A stretch of 64,000 bases of DNA from Micropruina sonneratiae (GCF_025972045.1 NZ_JAPDHX010000002.1:248001-312000); one strand, 5' to 3'; numbered from the stretch's first letter, positions 33,616 through 43,662 are shown. Numbers and translations are program-made. Notes: generated by a model not told the origin, from the sequence alone.

Positions 33616-35154
33616 TCAGTCGCGGAACACCTCGATCTGGGCGCCCAGCGCGTTCAGCCGGTTGGGCAGGTCCTCGTAGCCGCGGTTGATCACATACACG
33701 TCGCGCAGCACGCTGGTGCCGCGGGCGGCCAGCGCCGCGAGCAGCAGACAGACGGCGGGCCGCAGCGCCGGGGGAGAGATGATCTCCTGGCCACGCCAGC
33801 GGGTCGGGCCGGTGACGATGATCCGGTGCGGGTCGAGCAGCTGCACGTTCGCGCCCAGCTTGGTCAGTTCGACCAGATGGATGGCGCGGTTCTCGTAGAC
33901 CCAGTCGTGGATCATCGTGCGCCCCTGCGCGACCGCCGCGATGACGGCGAAGAACGGCAGGTTGTCGATGTTCAGCCCCGGGAACGGCATGGGGTGGATC
34001 TTGTCGGCGTTGGCGTGCAGCTCGGAGGGGTGGATCGTGATGTCGACCAGCCGCGTCCGGCCGTTCTCGGCCGGGTACTCCGGGGTCAGGTCGTAGGCCT
34101 GGCCCATCTCGCCCAGCAGCGCGAGTTCGATCTCGAGGAACTCGATGGGGCAGCGCCGCACGGTCAGTTCCGAACCGGTGACGATGGCGGCGGTGAGCAG
34201 GCTCATCGCCTCGATCGGGTCCTCCGAGGGGGCGAACGACACGTCGGTGTCGATCACCGGCAGCCCGCGCACCCGCAGGGTGGTCGAGCCGATTCCGTCG
34301 ATCTGGACGCCGAGCTGCTGCAGGAAGAAGCACACGTCCTGGACCATGTAGTTGCTGCTGGCGTTGCGGATCACGGTCTCGCCCGGGTGCCGGGCAGCAG
34401 CCATCAGCACGTTCTCGGTAACGGTGTCGCCGCGCTCGGTGAGCGTGATGGACCGCGACGACTGCGGGTCGATCGGGGTCACCGTGGCGTGGTAGGAGCC
34501 CTCGGTGGCAACGATGTCGAGGCCGAATTGGCGTAGTGCGTGCAGGTGCGGCGTGACCGTCCGAGTGCCCAGGTTGCAGCCGCCGGCGTAGGGCAGTTCG
34601 AAGGCCATCTCGTCGTGCAGCAGCGGCCCAAGGAACATGATGATCGAACGGGTCCGGCGCGCGGCCACCACGTCCATACTGGCCAGGTCGAGCCGGGCCG
34701 GGCGATCCAGCTCGAGTTCGGTGCGGTCCGGCGACCAGGTGGCCCGCACCCCGATGCTGGTGAGCACCTCGAGGATGCGGTTCACCTCCTCGATCTGGGC
34801 GATGCCCTTCAGCACCGTCCGTCCGCGGTTGAGCAGGGACGCGCACAGCAGCGCGACCGCCGCGTTCTTCGACGAGCGGACGTCGATCGAGCCGGACAGG
34901 TGTGTCTCGCCGCGGATCCTGAGATGCAGGGCGCCGCCGGTGGTCAGGGGTTGTTCGAGAGCCTCGGCGACCCGGTTGACCAGTTCGACCGACAGGGCCC
35001 GGTTGCCGGCCTCAAGGTCGTCGACGACATCGGCGGAGGTACCCAGTTCGTCGGCCAGTTCCTGCTGGCTCAACCCGCGCTGCTTGCGGGCATCGCGGAT
35101 CAGGAAGCCGATACTGGTGGGGGAGAGCTCTGCCACCCGGGCAGCATAGGCCAT
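33616..35154 (-). CDS. XRE helix-turn-helix fused to MurA-type enolpyruvyl transferase
   Basis: 512 residues from ATG 35154 (GTG 35163 possible). Residues about 15-70 form an XRE/Cro HTH ([20 protein letters not shown]). The rest is a full UDP-GlcNAc 1-carboxyvinyltransferase fold: [15 protein letters not shown] (active Lys-Asn), [13 protein letters not shown] with the PEP-reactive Cys loop, and [16 protein letters not shown]. MurA starts peptidoglycan synthesis and normally has no DNA-binding domain. It may be a second MurA, a regulatory paralogue, or both. Confidence 0.85.
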   Translation of the reverse strand: MAYAARVAELSPTSIGFLIRDARKQRGLSQQELADELGTSADVVDDLEAGNRALSVELVNRVAEALEQPLTTGGALHLRIRGETHLSGSIDVRSSKNAAVALLCASLLNRGRTVLKGIAQIEEVNRILEVLTSIGVRATWSPDRTELELDRPARLDLASMDVVAARRTRSIIMFLGPLLHDEMAFELPYAGGCNLGTRTVTPHLHALRQFGLDIVATEGSYHATVTPIDPQSSRSITLTERGDTVTENVLMAAARHPGETVIRNASSNYMVQDVCFFLQQLGVQIDGIGSTTLRVRGLPVIDTDVSFAPSEDPIEAMSLLTAAIVTGSELTVRRCPIEFLEIELALLGEMGQAYDLTPEYPAENGRTRLVDITIHPSELHANADKIHPMPFPGLNIDNLPFFAVIAAVAQGRTMIHDWVYENRAIHLVELTKLGANVQLLDPHRIIVTGPTRWRGQEIISPPALRPAVCLLLAALAARGTSVLRDVYVINRGYEDLPNRLNALGAQIEVFRD

Positions 35155-35251
35155 GGGCCGCACCGATGATCGCTACCGGCGGACCACAAGGGTGATCGCT
35201 CCGCGGCCACGGGGCGGCAACACGCCGTCCGGTCCACTAGTCTGCTGTTCC

Positions 35252-36649
35252 ATGAGCGCACATTTCGACGTTGTTGTCCTTGGCGCCGGCCCTGGCGGCT
35301 ACGTGGCCGCGATCCGGGCCGCGCAACTCGGCCAGAAGGTGGCCATCATCGAGAAGCAGTGGTGGGGCGGTGTCTGCCTCAACGTGGGCTGCATCCCCAC
35401 CAAATCGCTGCTGCGCAACGCCGAGCTGGCTCACATCTTCACCCACGAGAAGGACCTGTTCGGCATCGAGGGTGACGTCACGTTCAACTTCGGCAAGGCG
35501 TTCACCCGCAGCCGCGACGTGTCCAATCGGATGGTCGGCGGCATCCACTACCTGATGAAGAAGAACAAGGTCACCGAGATCAACGGCTGGGGGACGTTCA
35601 CCGACGCCAAGACGATCGAGGTCAAAACCGACAAGGGCACCGAGGTCGTCACCTTCGACAATGTGATCATCGCGGCCGGTTCGACCACCCGCCTCATCCC
35701 GGGCACGACGCGCAGCGCTCGCGTGTTCACCTACGAGGAGCAGATCCTCTCCGACAACCTGCCCGAGTCGATCATCATCTGCGGGTCGGGAGCCATCGGC
35801 ACCGAGTTCGCCTACGTGCTGGCCAACTACGGGGTCAAGGTCACGATCGTCGAGTTCCTGGACCGGATGGTGCCGCTGGAGGATCCGGAGATCTCCCGCG
35901 AGCTGGCCAAGGCGTACAAGAAGCTCGGCGTCGAGGTGCTGACCTCCACCAAGGTCGAGGCCATCGAAGAGACCGATTCGGGGGTCAAGGTGACCGTCAG
36001 CCCGGCCAAGGGCGGCGATACCAAGGTGCTCGAGGCCGACCGCGTGCTGCAGTCGATCGGCTTCGCCCCGCGCACCGAGGGCTACGGCCTGGACAAGCTC
36101 GGGGTCGAGCTCACCGAACGCGGTGCGATCAAGATCGACGACTACATGCGCACCAACGTGCCCGGGGTGTACGCGATCGGCGACGTGACGATGAAGCTGG
36201 CCCTGGCGCACACCGCCGAGGCCCAGGGCGTGGTGGCGGCCGAGACGATCGCCGGCGCCGAGACGATGCCGATCGACTACGACATGATCCCGCGCGCCAC
36301 CTACTGCCAGCCGCAGATCGGCTCCTTCGGGTACACCGAGGAGCAGGCCAAGGAGCGCGGCTACGACGTGAAGGTGTCGAAGTTCCCGTTCAGCGCCAAC
36401 GGCAAGGCGTGGGGGCTGGGTGACGCGTCCGGCTTCATCAAGATCGTGGCGGACGCCGAACACAACGAGATCCTGGGCGCCCACATGATCGGCCCCGACG
36501 TCACCGAGCTGCTGCCGGAACTGACGCTGGCGCAGCAGTGGGACCTCACCGCCGACGAGGTCGGCCGCAACATTCACGCGCACCCGACCCTGTCGGAGGC
36601 CCTGAAGGAGACCGTCGAGGGCATCGCGGGCCACATGATCAACTTCTGA
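35252..36649 (+). CDS. lpdA: Dihydrolipoyl dehydrogenase
   Basis: 465 residues, E3 of 2-oxoacid dehydrogenase or glycine cleavage complexes. FAD motif [20 protein letters not shown], redox disulfide [19 protein letters not shown] motif [16 protein letters not shown], and intact catalytic [15 protein letters not shown] 35252 directly precedes the first beta strand; the 33 codons upstream do not fit. No E1 or E2 gene adjacent, as for the actinobacterial single-copy lpd. Contrast with the Tyr-bearing relative at 3587. Confidence 0.92.
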   Translation: MSAHFDVVVLGAGPGGYVAAIRAAQLGQKVAIIEKQWWGGVCLNVGCIPTKSLLRNAELAHIFTHEKDLFGIEGDVTFNFGKAFTRSRDVSNRMVGGIHYLMKKNKVTEINGWGTFTDAKTIEVKTDKGTEVVTFDNVIIAAGSTTRLIPGTTRSARVFTYEEQILSDNLPESIIICGSGAIGTEFAYVLANYGVKVTIVEFLDRMVPLEDPEISRELAKAYKKLGVEVLTSTKVEAIEETDSGVKVTVSPAKGGDTKVLEADRVLQSIGFAPRTEGYGLDKLGVELTERGAIKIDDYMRTNVPGVYAIGDVTMKLALAHTAEAQGVVAAETIAGAETMPIDYDMIPRATYCQPQIGSFGYTEEQAKERGYDVKVSKFPFSANGKAWGLGDASGFIKIVADAEHNEILGAHMIGPDVTELLPELTLAQQWDLTADEVGRNIHAHPTLSEALKETVEGIAGHMINF

Positions 36650-36674
36650 GCCGTTCTGGCGCCGAGAGGCACGA

Positions 36675-36699
36675 ACGGTTCGCGCAGGTTTCGAACCGT
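36675..36699 (+). terminator. Hairpin after lpdA
   Basis: ACGGTTCG ... CGAACCGT, perfect 8-bp arms around a 9-nt loop, 25 nt past the stop. No T-tract. Confidence 0.5.
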
Positions 36700-36742
36700 G
36701 GGTCGGCGCGGGATTGTTGGCCGCGGTTGCCATGATGGCGGC

Positions 36743-37747
36743 ATGCGTTCTGCCCCTGCCCGCGCCGCCATCGCCCTGGCCGTCGCGCTGACTCTTGCCG
36801 GCTGCGGTACCGCCGCTCCGGTCACCTCGGCTCCCACCGACGAGTCCCCGCCGACGGCCAGCCAGTCGTCCTCGACCGCCGGCCCGACCGGGACGACCTC
36901 GGCCACTGCGTCCGCATCGACACCGGCGTCGCCCAGCCAGCCTGCGACGCAGGAGTTGCCGCGCGGCGGCACCGAGTTGTTCCCCCGGTACCGGCTGTTC
37001 GGCTACTCGGGCTACCCGGGGGCGCCCGGGCAGGGACGGCTGGGCATCGGCAGCCTGGACGAGCGGATGAAGGAGATCGAGAAGCGCGGCCAGCAGTGGC
37101 TGGGCGGCCGGGAGCTGATGCCGGTGATGGAGCTCATCGCCGTCACCGTGCACGGTTCGCCGGGCTCTGACGGAATGTTCCGCAGCCGCACCGATGAAGC
37201 GATCATCAAGAAGTGGTACGACGCGGCCGTCGCCCACAAGGCGCTGCTGCTGCTCAACATCCAGCCGGGGCGCGCCGACTTCATCGATGAGGTGAAGTAC
37301 TTCGAGAAGTGGCTCAAGCACCCCAACGTCGGGGTCGCGCTCGACCCGGAGTGGGCGGTCAACAAGGGTCAGATTCCGGGACGGGTGTACGGCAGCACGA
37401 GCGGCAAGGAGTTGGACGGGGTCGCCCGCTACCTGTCCGACCTGACCGAGGCGAACAACCTGCCGCAGAAGGTGATGCTGTTCCACCAGCTGCACGTGAA
37501 CATCATCGCCAAACCCAAGGCACTCAAGGAGCACCCCGGAGTCGTCTACATCAACTCCGTCGACGGCATCGGGTCGCCGGGCGCCAAGATCGCCACCTAC
37601 AAGCGGGTGATCAAGACCCGCCCGTCCTACGTGCACGCCGGCTTCAAGCTCTTCTATGAAGAGGACGTCGCGACCGGCGGTCGATTGATGACCCCCAAGG
37701 AAGTGCTCAAACTCAAGCCGCAACCGGAGTACATCCTGTTCGAGTGA
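36743..37747 (+). CDS. Secreted lipoprotein of unknown function
   Basis: 334 residues. Lipobox LTLAGC (Cys near residue 21), a Ser/Thr/Pro/Ala linker to about residue 72, then a folded domain starting GGTELFPRYRLFGYSGYPG. Segments such as VMELIAVTVHGSPG, KALLLLNIQPGRADFIDEVK, NVGVALDPEWAVN and QKVMLFHQLHVNIIAKP look like the successive strands of a TIM barrel, so an extracytoplasmic glycosidase-like fold is possible. No catalytic assignment can be made. Two REP-like units follow. Confidence 0.7.
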   Translation: MRSAPARAAIALAVALTLAGCGTAAPVTSAPTDESPPTASQSSSTAGPTGTTSATASASTPASPSQPATQELPRGGTELFPRYRLFGYSGYPGAPGQGRLGIGSLDERMKEIEKRGQQWLGGRELMPVMELIAVTVHGSPGSDGMFRSRTDEAIIKKWYDAAVAHKALLLLNIQPGRADFIDEVKYFEKWLKHPNVGVALDPEWAVNKGQIPGRVYGSTSGKELDGVARYLSDLTEANNLPQKVMLFHQLHVNIIAKPKALKEHPGVVYINSVDGIGSPGAKIATYKRVIKTRPSYVHAGFKLFYEEDVATGGRLMTPKEVLKLKPQPEYILFE

Positions 37748-37779
37748 CCCCGGCCCAACGCCGGGGGGGTCGGTGAACC

Positions 37780-37880
37780 CGTCATCCCGGGCTTGCCCGG
37801 GGATCCCGACAGCGGGGGAGCGGTACCCGCGGTTCGAGCCCCGACACTCCGTCATCCCGGGCTAGCCTCGGGATCTCGAC
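37780..37880. repeat. Two REP-like palindromes
   Basis: 37780-37811 carries CGTCATCCCGGGCTTGCCCG then GGGATCCCGACAG; 37850-37880 carries CGTCATCCCGGGCTAGCCTC then GGGATCTCGACAG. Direct tandem copies 70 bp apart between a lipoprotein gene and a VOC gene; they share a CCCGAC/TCTCGAC tail. Confidence 0.7.
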
Positions 37881-37938
37881 AGAGCGCGACGTCACCCGCA
37901 CTATGGCGGTATTCGAAACTATGTTCTAGGGTACCGTC

Positions 37939-38397
37939 ATGGCTCTCGAGTTCCAGGTGACGTTCGACTGTGCCGACCCGCGCACCCTCTCCACCTTCTG
38001 GCGCGACGTGCTCGGCTACATCCATCCGGCCCCGCCAGGCATGCAACTGGGTGAGGGCGACGACCCTCTCGAGGCCTGGGACGTGTTCCTCGAGAAGGCG
38101 GGCGTGCCGGCCGAGGAGCGGAACTCCAGCTCGGCACTGGTCGATCCCGACGGTCGCGGTCCGCGGATCTTCTTCCAGCAGGTCCCCGAGGGCAAGAAGG
38201 TCAAGAACCGCCTGCATCTCGACCTGCGAGCCGCTGCCGGTTTGACGGGCGAGGAGCGGATGGCCGCGCTCGAGGCCGCCTGCGAGCGAGTCGTCGGGCT
38301 GGGCGCCACCCGGGTGCAGCGCTTCGAGGCCGACGCGATCGACCAGGGTTTCATCGTGATGCAGGATCCCGAGGGCAACGAGTTCTGTCTCGATTGA
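37939..38397 (+). CDS. VOC-superfamily protein (glyoxalase-like)
   Basis: 152 residues. Two half-modules of the VOC fold: ALEFQVTFDCADPRTLSTFW at the N-terminus and FIVMQDPEGNEFCLD at the end. The central KVKNRLHLDLRA strand matches the 'glyoxalase-like domain' group common in actinobacteria. Substrate unknown. The AT-rich GGTATTCGAAACTATGTTCTAG just upstream may contain its promoter. Convergent with a phosphatase 4 bp away. Confidence 0.8.
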   Translation: MALEFQVTFDCADPRTLSTFWRDVLGYIHPAPPGMQLGEGDDPLEAWDVFLEKAGVPAEERNSSSALVDPDGRGPRIFFQQVPEGKKVKNRLHLDLRAAAGLTGEERMAALEAACERVVGLGATRVQRFEADAIDQGFIVMQDPEGNEFCLD

Positions 38398-38401
38398 CGC
38401 C

Positions 38402-39118
38402 TCAGCCGGGCGCCCGGTCGGCCGTCCCGCGCCAGGTCGTCACCGCCACTCGCGTCGCGTCATCGATTCGGGCCCGGCTGAACCAGGCGTCGAGGTCGAG
38501 GTTGCGATAGGCGTCGCGGAACGCCGACTCGGCGGTGTGGCCGAAGCGGGCGAGGATGGCGTGGCGGGCGTCGACGTCGAACGAGCGACCGTGCAGTGTC
38601 GCCATCGCCTCGGCGTTGTCGAACGACGCCAGATAGTCGGCGGCAGCAGCGTCCTCGGTCACGTCGATCGCGCGCAGCAGGACGGCGGCGATCAGGCCGG
38701 TGCGGTCCCAACCGGCCCCGCAATGGAACAGGATCGCGCCGTCGCCGGCCGAGGCGATCGCCCGTAGGACGGCCGCGAGTCGATCGGGCAGCCGCGCCAG
38801 ATGATCGGCGTAGTACAGCGGCGTACCCCAACGCCCGTCCGCTTCGAACGGTTCCCAGAACTCCGGATCGGCGCCGTCCAGATCGATCCGGACAGATCGG
38901 ACGTCGCCGGGGACCTCACCGCTGTGTTCGTCGGGTCGCCGCAGGTCGAGCACGGTCCGCACCCCATAGCCGGCCAGGAACTCCCAGCCCGCCGGCGTGA
39001 CCCGGTCGAGCAACTCGGCACGTAGGAAGACCCGCGACGGCGTCAGCGAACCGTCACAGCGCCGCAGCCCACCCAGATCGCGAACGTTGGCGAGCCCGGC
39101 GACGGTCAGATCAGGCAT
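38402..39118 (-). CDS. Tyrosine-protein phosphatase (PTP-like, Y_phosphatase3)
   Basis: 238 residues. The active-site P-loop is FHCGAGWDRTGL near residue 132 (HCxxGxxRT). Upstream VANVRDLGGLRR-like start (LANVRDLGGLRR) and TVLDLRRPDEHSG are typical of the PtpB/Y_phosphatase3 group. Cytoplasmic; could act on protein phosphotyrosine/serine or on phosphoinositides, as PtpB does. Monocistronic. Confidence 0.87.
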   Translation of the reverse strand: MPDLTVAGLANVRDLGGLRRCDGSLTPSRVFLRAELLDRVTPAGWEFLAGYGVRTVLDLRRPDEHSGEVPGDVRSVRIDLDGADPEFWEPFEADGRWGTPLYYADHLARLPDRLAAVLRAIASAGDGAILFHCGAGWDRTGLIAAVLLRAIDVTEDAAAADYLASFDNAEAMATLHGRSFDVDARHAILARFGHTAESAFRDAYRNLDLDAWFSRARIDDATRVAVTTWRGTADRAPG

Positions 39119-39471
39119 CCGTTCAGGCTAGGCCAGCAGGACGAGTTCCGGATCGATTCCGTTCGGGCCAACCAATTGCCAGTCGACGGTGGGCAAGGGA
39201 GCAGGCCCGGGCCTGTTCGATCGTGTCGCCACCCATCCAGCCTCTGTCCGATAAGCAGCATTATGTCATTACGGGGCGAAAGGACTGCCTCCTCGCCAGG
39301 CACCGGTTCCGACCCGGTTGGAGCAGGGTCCACGGCTCAAACCTAACCCGCGCGTCGGCCAGTTCTGGTCGCGTGACGGGGAGCAGTCCCCATGCCGGGG
39401 CAAGGGCCTGCGCCCCGAAGACTGGCAGACTGTCGGGCGAGCTTGACCATGCTCGCGCAGAAAGGACACCG
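39119..39471. other. Intergenic region with possible promoter
   Basis: 353 bp, no supported gene. The segment GATAAGCAGCATTATGTCAT near 39249-39268 is the most AT-rich and may hold a -10 element. GGGGAGCAGTCCCC near 39378 could fold. AAAGGA at 39461-39466 is the ribosome site for the following gene. Confidence 0.35.
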
Positions 39472-40008
39472 ATGAGCGCGAACCAACCGCCCGGCAGCAA
39501 CGACCCGCAGGCCCAGAACCCGGATCCGGCCGCCGGGTACCCCGGACCGATTCCGCAGGGTGACCCCAACCAGCCCCAGGGGTACCCGACCGGGCCGCAG
39601 GGCCAAGGTCAGCCGCAGGGTCAGGGCCAGCCGCAGGGCTATCCCCCGGCGGCGGGCGGCTTCGTCCCGCCCCAGGAGCCCGCCAAGAAGAGCAACGGCA
39701 TCGGCAAGCGGCTGATCAGCGCCGTGATCGCGATCGTGGTCGCTCTGGGCATCGGCTTCCTGGTCCGCAGCGGCATCTTCGACTCGAAGATGGCGGTCGG
39801 CCAGTGCGTCCAGCAGACCGGCGACGACAGCGTCAAGGTCGTCGACTGCGGCTCGGCGGACGCCGAGTACAAGATCCTCGGCATCGTCGAGAGGCAGAGC
39901 CGGGTGATGGCCACGATGGCCTGCGGCGACTGGCCCGACACCACCAGCGTCTACTGGGAGGGTCGCAGCGACAGCAGCGGCACCGTCTACTGCCTGCAGG
40001 AGGTCTGA
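39472..40008 (+). CDS. Membrane-anchored LppU/SCO3897-like protein
   Basis: 178 residues. Residues 1-70 are disordered and rich in Pro, Gln and Gly, with repeats of QGQGQPQGQ type. One transmembrane helix (RLISAVIAIVVALGIGFLV, near residue 82) is followed by an extracellular domain starting MAVGQCVQQTGDDSVKVVDC and ending GTVYCLQEV with four Cys. The exported domain resembles actinobacterial LppU/SCO3897 proteins of unknown function. ATG 39472 has a good ribosome site. Confidence 0.75.
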   Translation: MSANQPPGSNDPQAQNPDPAAGYPGPIPQGDPNQPQGYPTGPQGQGQPQGQGQPQGYPPAAGGFVPPQEPAKKSNGIGKRLISAVIAIVVALGIGFLVRSGIFDSKMAVGQCVQQTGDDSVKVVDCGSADAEYKILGIVERQSRVMATMACGDWPDTTSVYWEGRSDSSGTVYCLQEV

Positions 40009-40037
40009 CCCGCACGGGTCCGCACCACCGAAACCAT

Positions 40038-40070
40038 CGACGGGTCCCGGCGCCACGCCGGGGCCCGTCG
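40038..40070 (+). terminator. Strong hairpin after the LppU-like gene
   Basis: 15-bp arms with a single G-U pair (CGACGGGTCCCGGCG, loop CCA, CGCCGGGGCCCGTCG), 30 nt past the stop codon. No T-tract. Confidence 0.75.
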
Positions 40071-40167
40071 GCGCGTCCTGGGCCGGCCACGGCACCCACG
40101 CCCGGGTCGACGCTTGACCGACCCCGCCACCATGACCCGGCAGGTCGAGAGCCTGACGTCGGCGCTG

Positions 40168-40342
40168 CCCCGTGCTGTTGCTGTGGTTGTGGCTGACCAG
40201 CTACGCCGTCCGGCTCGGCGCCGAGATCAACACAGAGGCCGAGGACGAGACCGTGCGCGACACCACCCCCGGCCCTGAGCAGCCCTTGGGCACCCGGGGT
40301 GCGGGGTATGCCGACTCGGTGCCGTCGGGCGAGCAGACCTGA
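40168..40342 (+). pseudogene. C-terminal fragment of a YihY/BrkB-family membrane protein
   Basis: An open stretch without a start codon reads LLLWLWLTSYAVRLGAEINT followed by EAEDETVRDTTPGPEQPLGT and RGAGYADS. This is the last helix and cytoplasmic tail of the YihY/virulence-factor-BrkB family. The preceding five helices are absent; upstream sequence is unrelated. A 5'-truncated relic. Confidence 0.65.
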
Positions 40343-40363
40343 TCGGGGCGGTGACGGCCCGGG

Positions 40364-41149
40364 TCAGCCGGCCAGCAGGGACTGGGCGCCGTCCACCCAG
40401 ACCTCGGTGCCGGTGATGTGCGAGGCCGCCGGCGAGGCCAGGAAGGCGATCAGCTCGGCGACCTGGTCGGCGCGTCCGGGGGTCGTGCCGGTGAGCGGGA
40501 TCTGACCCTGCGGGAACTCCACCGGCAGCCGCAGGCCGCCGGTGTTGCGTTGCTCGGTGTTGTCGTCGATCTCGGTCTCGATCGCGCCCGGGCAGACGAC
40601 ATTGACCCGGACGCGGTCCCGGGCCAGTTCAACGGCGATCATCTTGGCGAAGGCGACCTGTCCGGCCTTGCTGGTGGCGTAGGCGGAGGCGCCGGTGTTG
40701 CTGAACATCCTTGTGCCGTTGACCGACGACACCACGACCACGGCGCTCTCCCCCGCCGCACGAAGCAACGGAAGAGCGTGCTTGACGGTCAGGAACGTGC
40801 CGGTGAGGTTGACGGCGAGGGTGTGGCTCCACTCCTCGGCGCTCAGGTCGTCCAGCGACGCCCACACACCGTTGATGCCGGCGTTGGCGACCACGGCGTC
40901 CAGCCTGTCCCACCGCTGCCCCACCTGCGCGAAGAGCTCCTCGACCTCGGACGGCTCGGCCAGTTCGGCCGCGAAGGGCTCCGCGACCCCGCCGGCGGCG
41001 CGGATCTCGGCCACCGTGTCGTCGGCGGTGCCGCGGCTGTGCGCCACCACGGCCACCTCGGCACCTCGGGCGGCGAACATGATCGCGCTGGCGCGGCCGA
41101 TGCCGGACCCGGCGCCGGTGACCAGAACGGTGCGTGCGGTGTCGGTCAT
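40364..41149 (-). CDS. Short-chain dehydrogenase/reductase (SDR)
   Basis: 261 residues, classical SDR. NAD(P) motif VLVTGAGSGIGRASAIMF, NAG motif VVANAGING, catalytic Ser in VVVSSVNGTRM and YxxxK in SAYATSKAGQVAFAK, C-terminal FLASPAASHITGTEVWVDGA. Closest in style to 3-oxoacyl-ACP reductase or glucose dehydrogenase-like SDRs; substrate unknown. Monocistronic, divergent from an ABC exporter. Confidence 0.88.
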   Translation of the reverse strand: MTDTARTVLVTGAGSGIGRASAIMFAARGAEVAVVAHSRGTADDTVAEIRAAGGVAEPFAAELAEPSEVEELFAQVGQRWDRLDAVVANAGINGVWASLDDLSAEEWSHTLAVNLTGTFLTVKHALPLLRAAGESAVVVVSSVNGTRMFSNTGASAYATSKAGQVAFAKMIAVELARDRVRVNVVCPGAIETEIDDNTEQRNTGGLRLPVEFPQGQIPLTGTTPGRADQVAELIAFLASPAASHITGTEVWVDGAQSLLAG

Positions 41150-41299
41150 GGTGGTGCTCCCGGGTGTGTGGCGGTGGCATGGAAGCCGGCCACGCTACCC
41201 GGTCCGCACGCCGCAGGTCAGCCACCCCGCAGGGTGTCCCCCGTGGCCCGTTGGGGGCCGACGGGAACGTTTGTCGGTGCCGCGTGGTTATGTGGTGCC

Positions 41300-43180
41300 G
41301 TGAGCAACGGCTGGCAGGTCATGAACTCGATGACCCGCGACGCGTCCGTCCGCAGTCACCAGTTGGCTCCGGGGACGCGCCGGCGGGTGATGTCGTACGC
41401 GGCCGCCTACAAGGGCTACATCGCGATCTTCCTGGGCCTCACCGTGCTCGACTCGTTGCTGGTGGTCGCCTCGCCGCTGCTTCTGCAACGGCTGGTCGAC
41501 GACGGGGTGATTCCCGGTGACGCGGGCCTGGTCGTCCAGTTGGCGATCCTCGTCGCGCTGCTCGCCCTGGCCGATGCCGCGTTGACCCTGGTCGAACGGT
41601 GGTTCTCCAGCCGGATCGGTGAAGGCCTCATCTACGACCTGCGCACCGAGGTGTTCAGCCACGTGCTGCGCCAGCCGATCGCGTTCTTCACCCGCGCCCA
41701 GACCGGCGCCCTGGTCACCCGGCTGAACAGTGACGTCATCGGCGCGCAACAGGCGTTCACGTCGGTGCTGCAGAACCTCGTCGGCAACGCGATCAGCCTG
41801 GTCGTCATCGTCGTGGCGATGGCGTCGCTGTCGTGGCAACTGACGGTCGGCGCCTTCCTGCTCGTCCCGCTCTTCCTGATCCCCGCCCGGGTCATCGGCC
41901 GCAGACTCGCCGGCCTGACCCGCGACCAGATGGTGCTGAACGCCGACATGGGCGCCCAGATGAGCGAACGATTCAACGTGGCTGGAGCCCTGCTCGTGAA
42001 GCTGTTCGGTGACCCCGGGCGCGAAGATGCCGAGTACGCCACCCATGCGAGGGGCGTCCGCGATGTCGGGGTACAGCTGGCCGTGAACCGGTCGGTCTTC
42101 TTCGTCGCCCTGGGCCTGGTGGCCTCACTGGCGACCGCCATGATCTACGGCTTCGGTGGCGTGATGGCGGTCAACGGCACCCTCACGGTGGGCACCCTGC
42201 TGGCCCTCGCCGCGCTGCTGGCCCGGTTGTACGCCCCGCTGACCGCACTGTCCAACGTCAGGGTCGACGTGATGACCGCCCTGGTCTCGTTCGAACGCGT
42301 GTTCGAAGTGCTCGACCTGCAGCCGCTGGTTTCCGAGAAGCCCGACGCCGTGACGATCCCCGACCGCCCGGTGGGTCTCGAGGTCGATCACGTCAGCTTC
42401 CGCTACCCGTCGGCCGACGAGATCTCGCTGGCCTCGCTCGAGGGCAACGCCACCGGTGACCGGCTCGGCAGCGGCGACATCCTGCACGACCTGTCGTTCC
42501 GGGTACCCCCCGGCACGATGCTGGCCCTGGTCGGCCCGAGCGGGGCCGGGAAGACCACCATCACGTCGCTGGTGGCCCGGTTGTACGACCCGACCTCGGG
42601 TTCGATCCGGGTGAACGGCCTCGACCTGCGTGATGCCACCCTGGCGTCGCTGCGCGACCGGATCGGCGTGGTCACCCAGGAGGCGCATCTCTTCCACGAC
42701 ACGCTCCGGGCGAATCTGCTGTACGCCAAGCCAGACGCGAGCGAGGCAGAACTCGAGGCGGTGCTGCGGGCAGCCCAGGTCTGGAATCTGGTGGAGTCGC
42801 TGCCCGAGCGTCTCGACACGGTGGTCGGCGACCGGGGTCATCGGCTGTCCGGCGGCGAGAAGCAGCGGTTCGCCATCGCCCGGTTGCTGCTGAAGTCGCC
42901 CGGCCTGCTGGTGCTCGACGAGGCCACCGCGCACCTCGACAGCGAGAGCGAGGCGGCCGTGCAGCGCGCCCTGGAGGCCGCTCTGGCCGACCGGACGTCG
43001 ATCGTCATCGCGCACCGCCTCTCAACGGTGCGCGGCGCCGACCAGATCCTGGTGATCGAGGGCGGCCGGGTCGCCGAACGCGGTACTCACGTCGAGCTGC
43101 TCGCCCGCGGCGGCCTGTACGCCGACCTCTACCACACCCAGTTCGCCGACCAGGCCGGCAGCGACTCGCACCCTGCCTGA
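41300..43180 (+). CDS. ABC exporter, fused permease and ATPase
   Basis: 626 residues from GTG 41300; ATG 41321 is an alternative. Type-IV exporter half-transporter: six N-terminal helices, FFTRAQTGALVTRLNSDVIG after helix 2, then the nucleotide-binding domain with Walker A GPSGAGKTT, signature HRLSGGEKQRFAIARLLL, Walker B LLVLDEATAHLDSES and switch His in VIAHRLSTV. Works as a homodimer or with an unlinked partner; exports lipid, peptide or drug. No regulator is adjacent. Confidence 0.88.
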   Translation: MSNGWQVMNSMTRDASVRSHQLAPGTRRRVMSYAAAYKGYIAIFLGLTVLDSLLVVASPLLLQRLVDDGVIPGDAGLVVQLAILVALLALADAALTLVERWFSSRIGEGLIYDLRTEVFSHVLRQPIAFFTRAQTGALVTRLNSDVIGAQQAFTSVLQNLVGNAISLVVIVVAMASLSWQLTVGAFLLVPLFLIPARVIGRRLAGLTRDQMVLNADMGAQMSERFNVAGALLVKLFGDPGREDAEYATHARGVRDVGVQLAVNRSVFFVALGLVASLATAMIYGFGGVMAVNGTLTVGTLLALAALLARLYAPLTALSNVRVDVMTALVSFERVFEVLDLQPLVSEKPDAVTIPDRPVGLEVDHVSFRYPSADEISLASLEGNATGDRLGSGDILHDLSFRVPPGTMLALVGPSGAGKTTITSLVARLYDPTSGSIRVNGLDLRDATLASLRDRIGVVTQEAHLFHDTLRANLLYAKPDASEAELEAVLRAAQVWNLVESLPERLDTVVGDRGHRLSGGEKQRFAIARLLLKSPGLLVLDEATAHLDSESEAAVQRALEAALADRTSIVIAHRLSTVRGADQILVIEGGRVAERGTHVELLARGGLYADLYHTQFADQAGSDSHPA

Positions 43181-43215
43181 CCCGCGGGCCACCGGCGTCC
43201 CCGGGTGGAGAACCC

Positions 43216-43581
43216 CTAGCGGGCGGCCGGTTCGCTGCGCAGGATGTTCTCCAGCTTCTTGCCGCGGGCGAGCTCGTCGACGAGCTTGTCGAGGTACCGC
43301 AGCTTCCGCATCAGCGGATCCTCGATCTCTTCGACCCGGTGGCCGCAGATCACCCCCTTGATCAGTGCGGCGTTCGGGTTGAAAGCGGGCGCCTGCTCGA
43401 GGAAGGTCCCCAGGTCGACCTGCCTGGACAGCGCCCGCTGCAGTCCGTCGTCGTCATAGCCGGTCAGCCACCCGATGATGGCGTCGACCTCGGATCTGGT
43501 GCGACCCTTGCGCTCGGCCTTGGTGACGTAGTTGGGGTACAGGTCGGCGAAACGCATGTCGAACACGCGGTGTCGTGCCAT
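43216..43581 (-). CDS. DUF2200 family protein
   Basis: 121 residues, ATG 43581. The whole length matches DUF2200: HRVFDMRFADLYPNYVTKAE, RSEVDAIIGWLTGYDDDGL, NPNAALIKGVICGHRVEEIE and PLMRKLRYLDKLVDELARGK. Small cytoplasmic protein of unknown function found in many bacteria. GAGGA upstream of the ATG supports the start. Confidence 0.85.
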   Translation of the reverse strand: MARHRVFDMRFADLYPNYVTKAERKGRTRSEVDAIIGWLTGYDDDGLQRALSRQVDLGTFLEQAPAFNPNAALIKGVICGHRVEEIEDPLMRKLRYLDKLVDELARGKKLENILRSEPAAR

Positions 43582-43662
43582 GGGTCCTCCTCGGTGGTGC
43601 TGTCTCCCAGTGTCGCCCACAGGCCCCGGCGGCGGCCACGCGGCCCGGCGCGGCTGTGGCGC

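Noticed and set aside
35237-37855. 872-residue reverse-strand open frame
   Set aside because: Antisense to lpdA and the lipoprotein gene; His/Asp/Gly/Arg-rich composition typical of high-GC shadow frames, no domain recognised.
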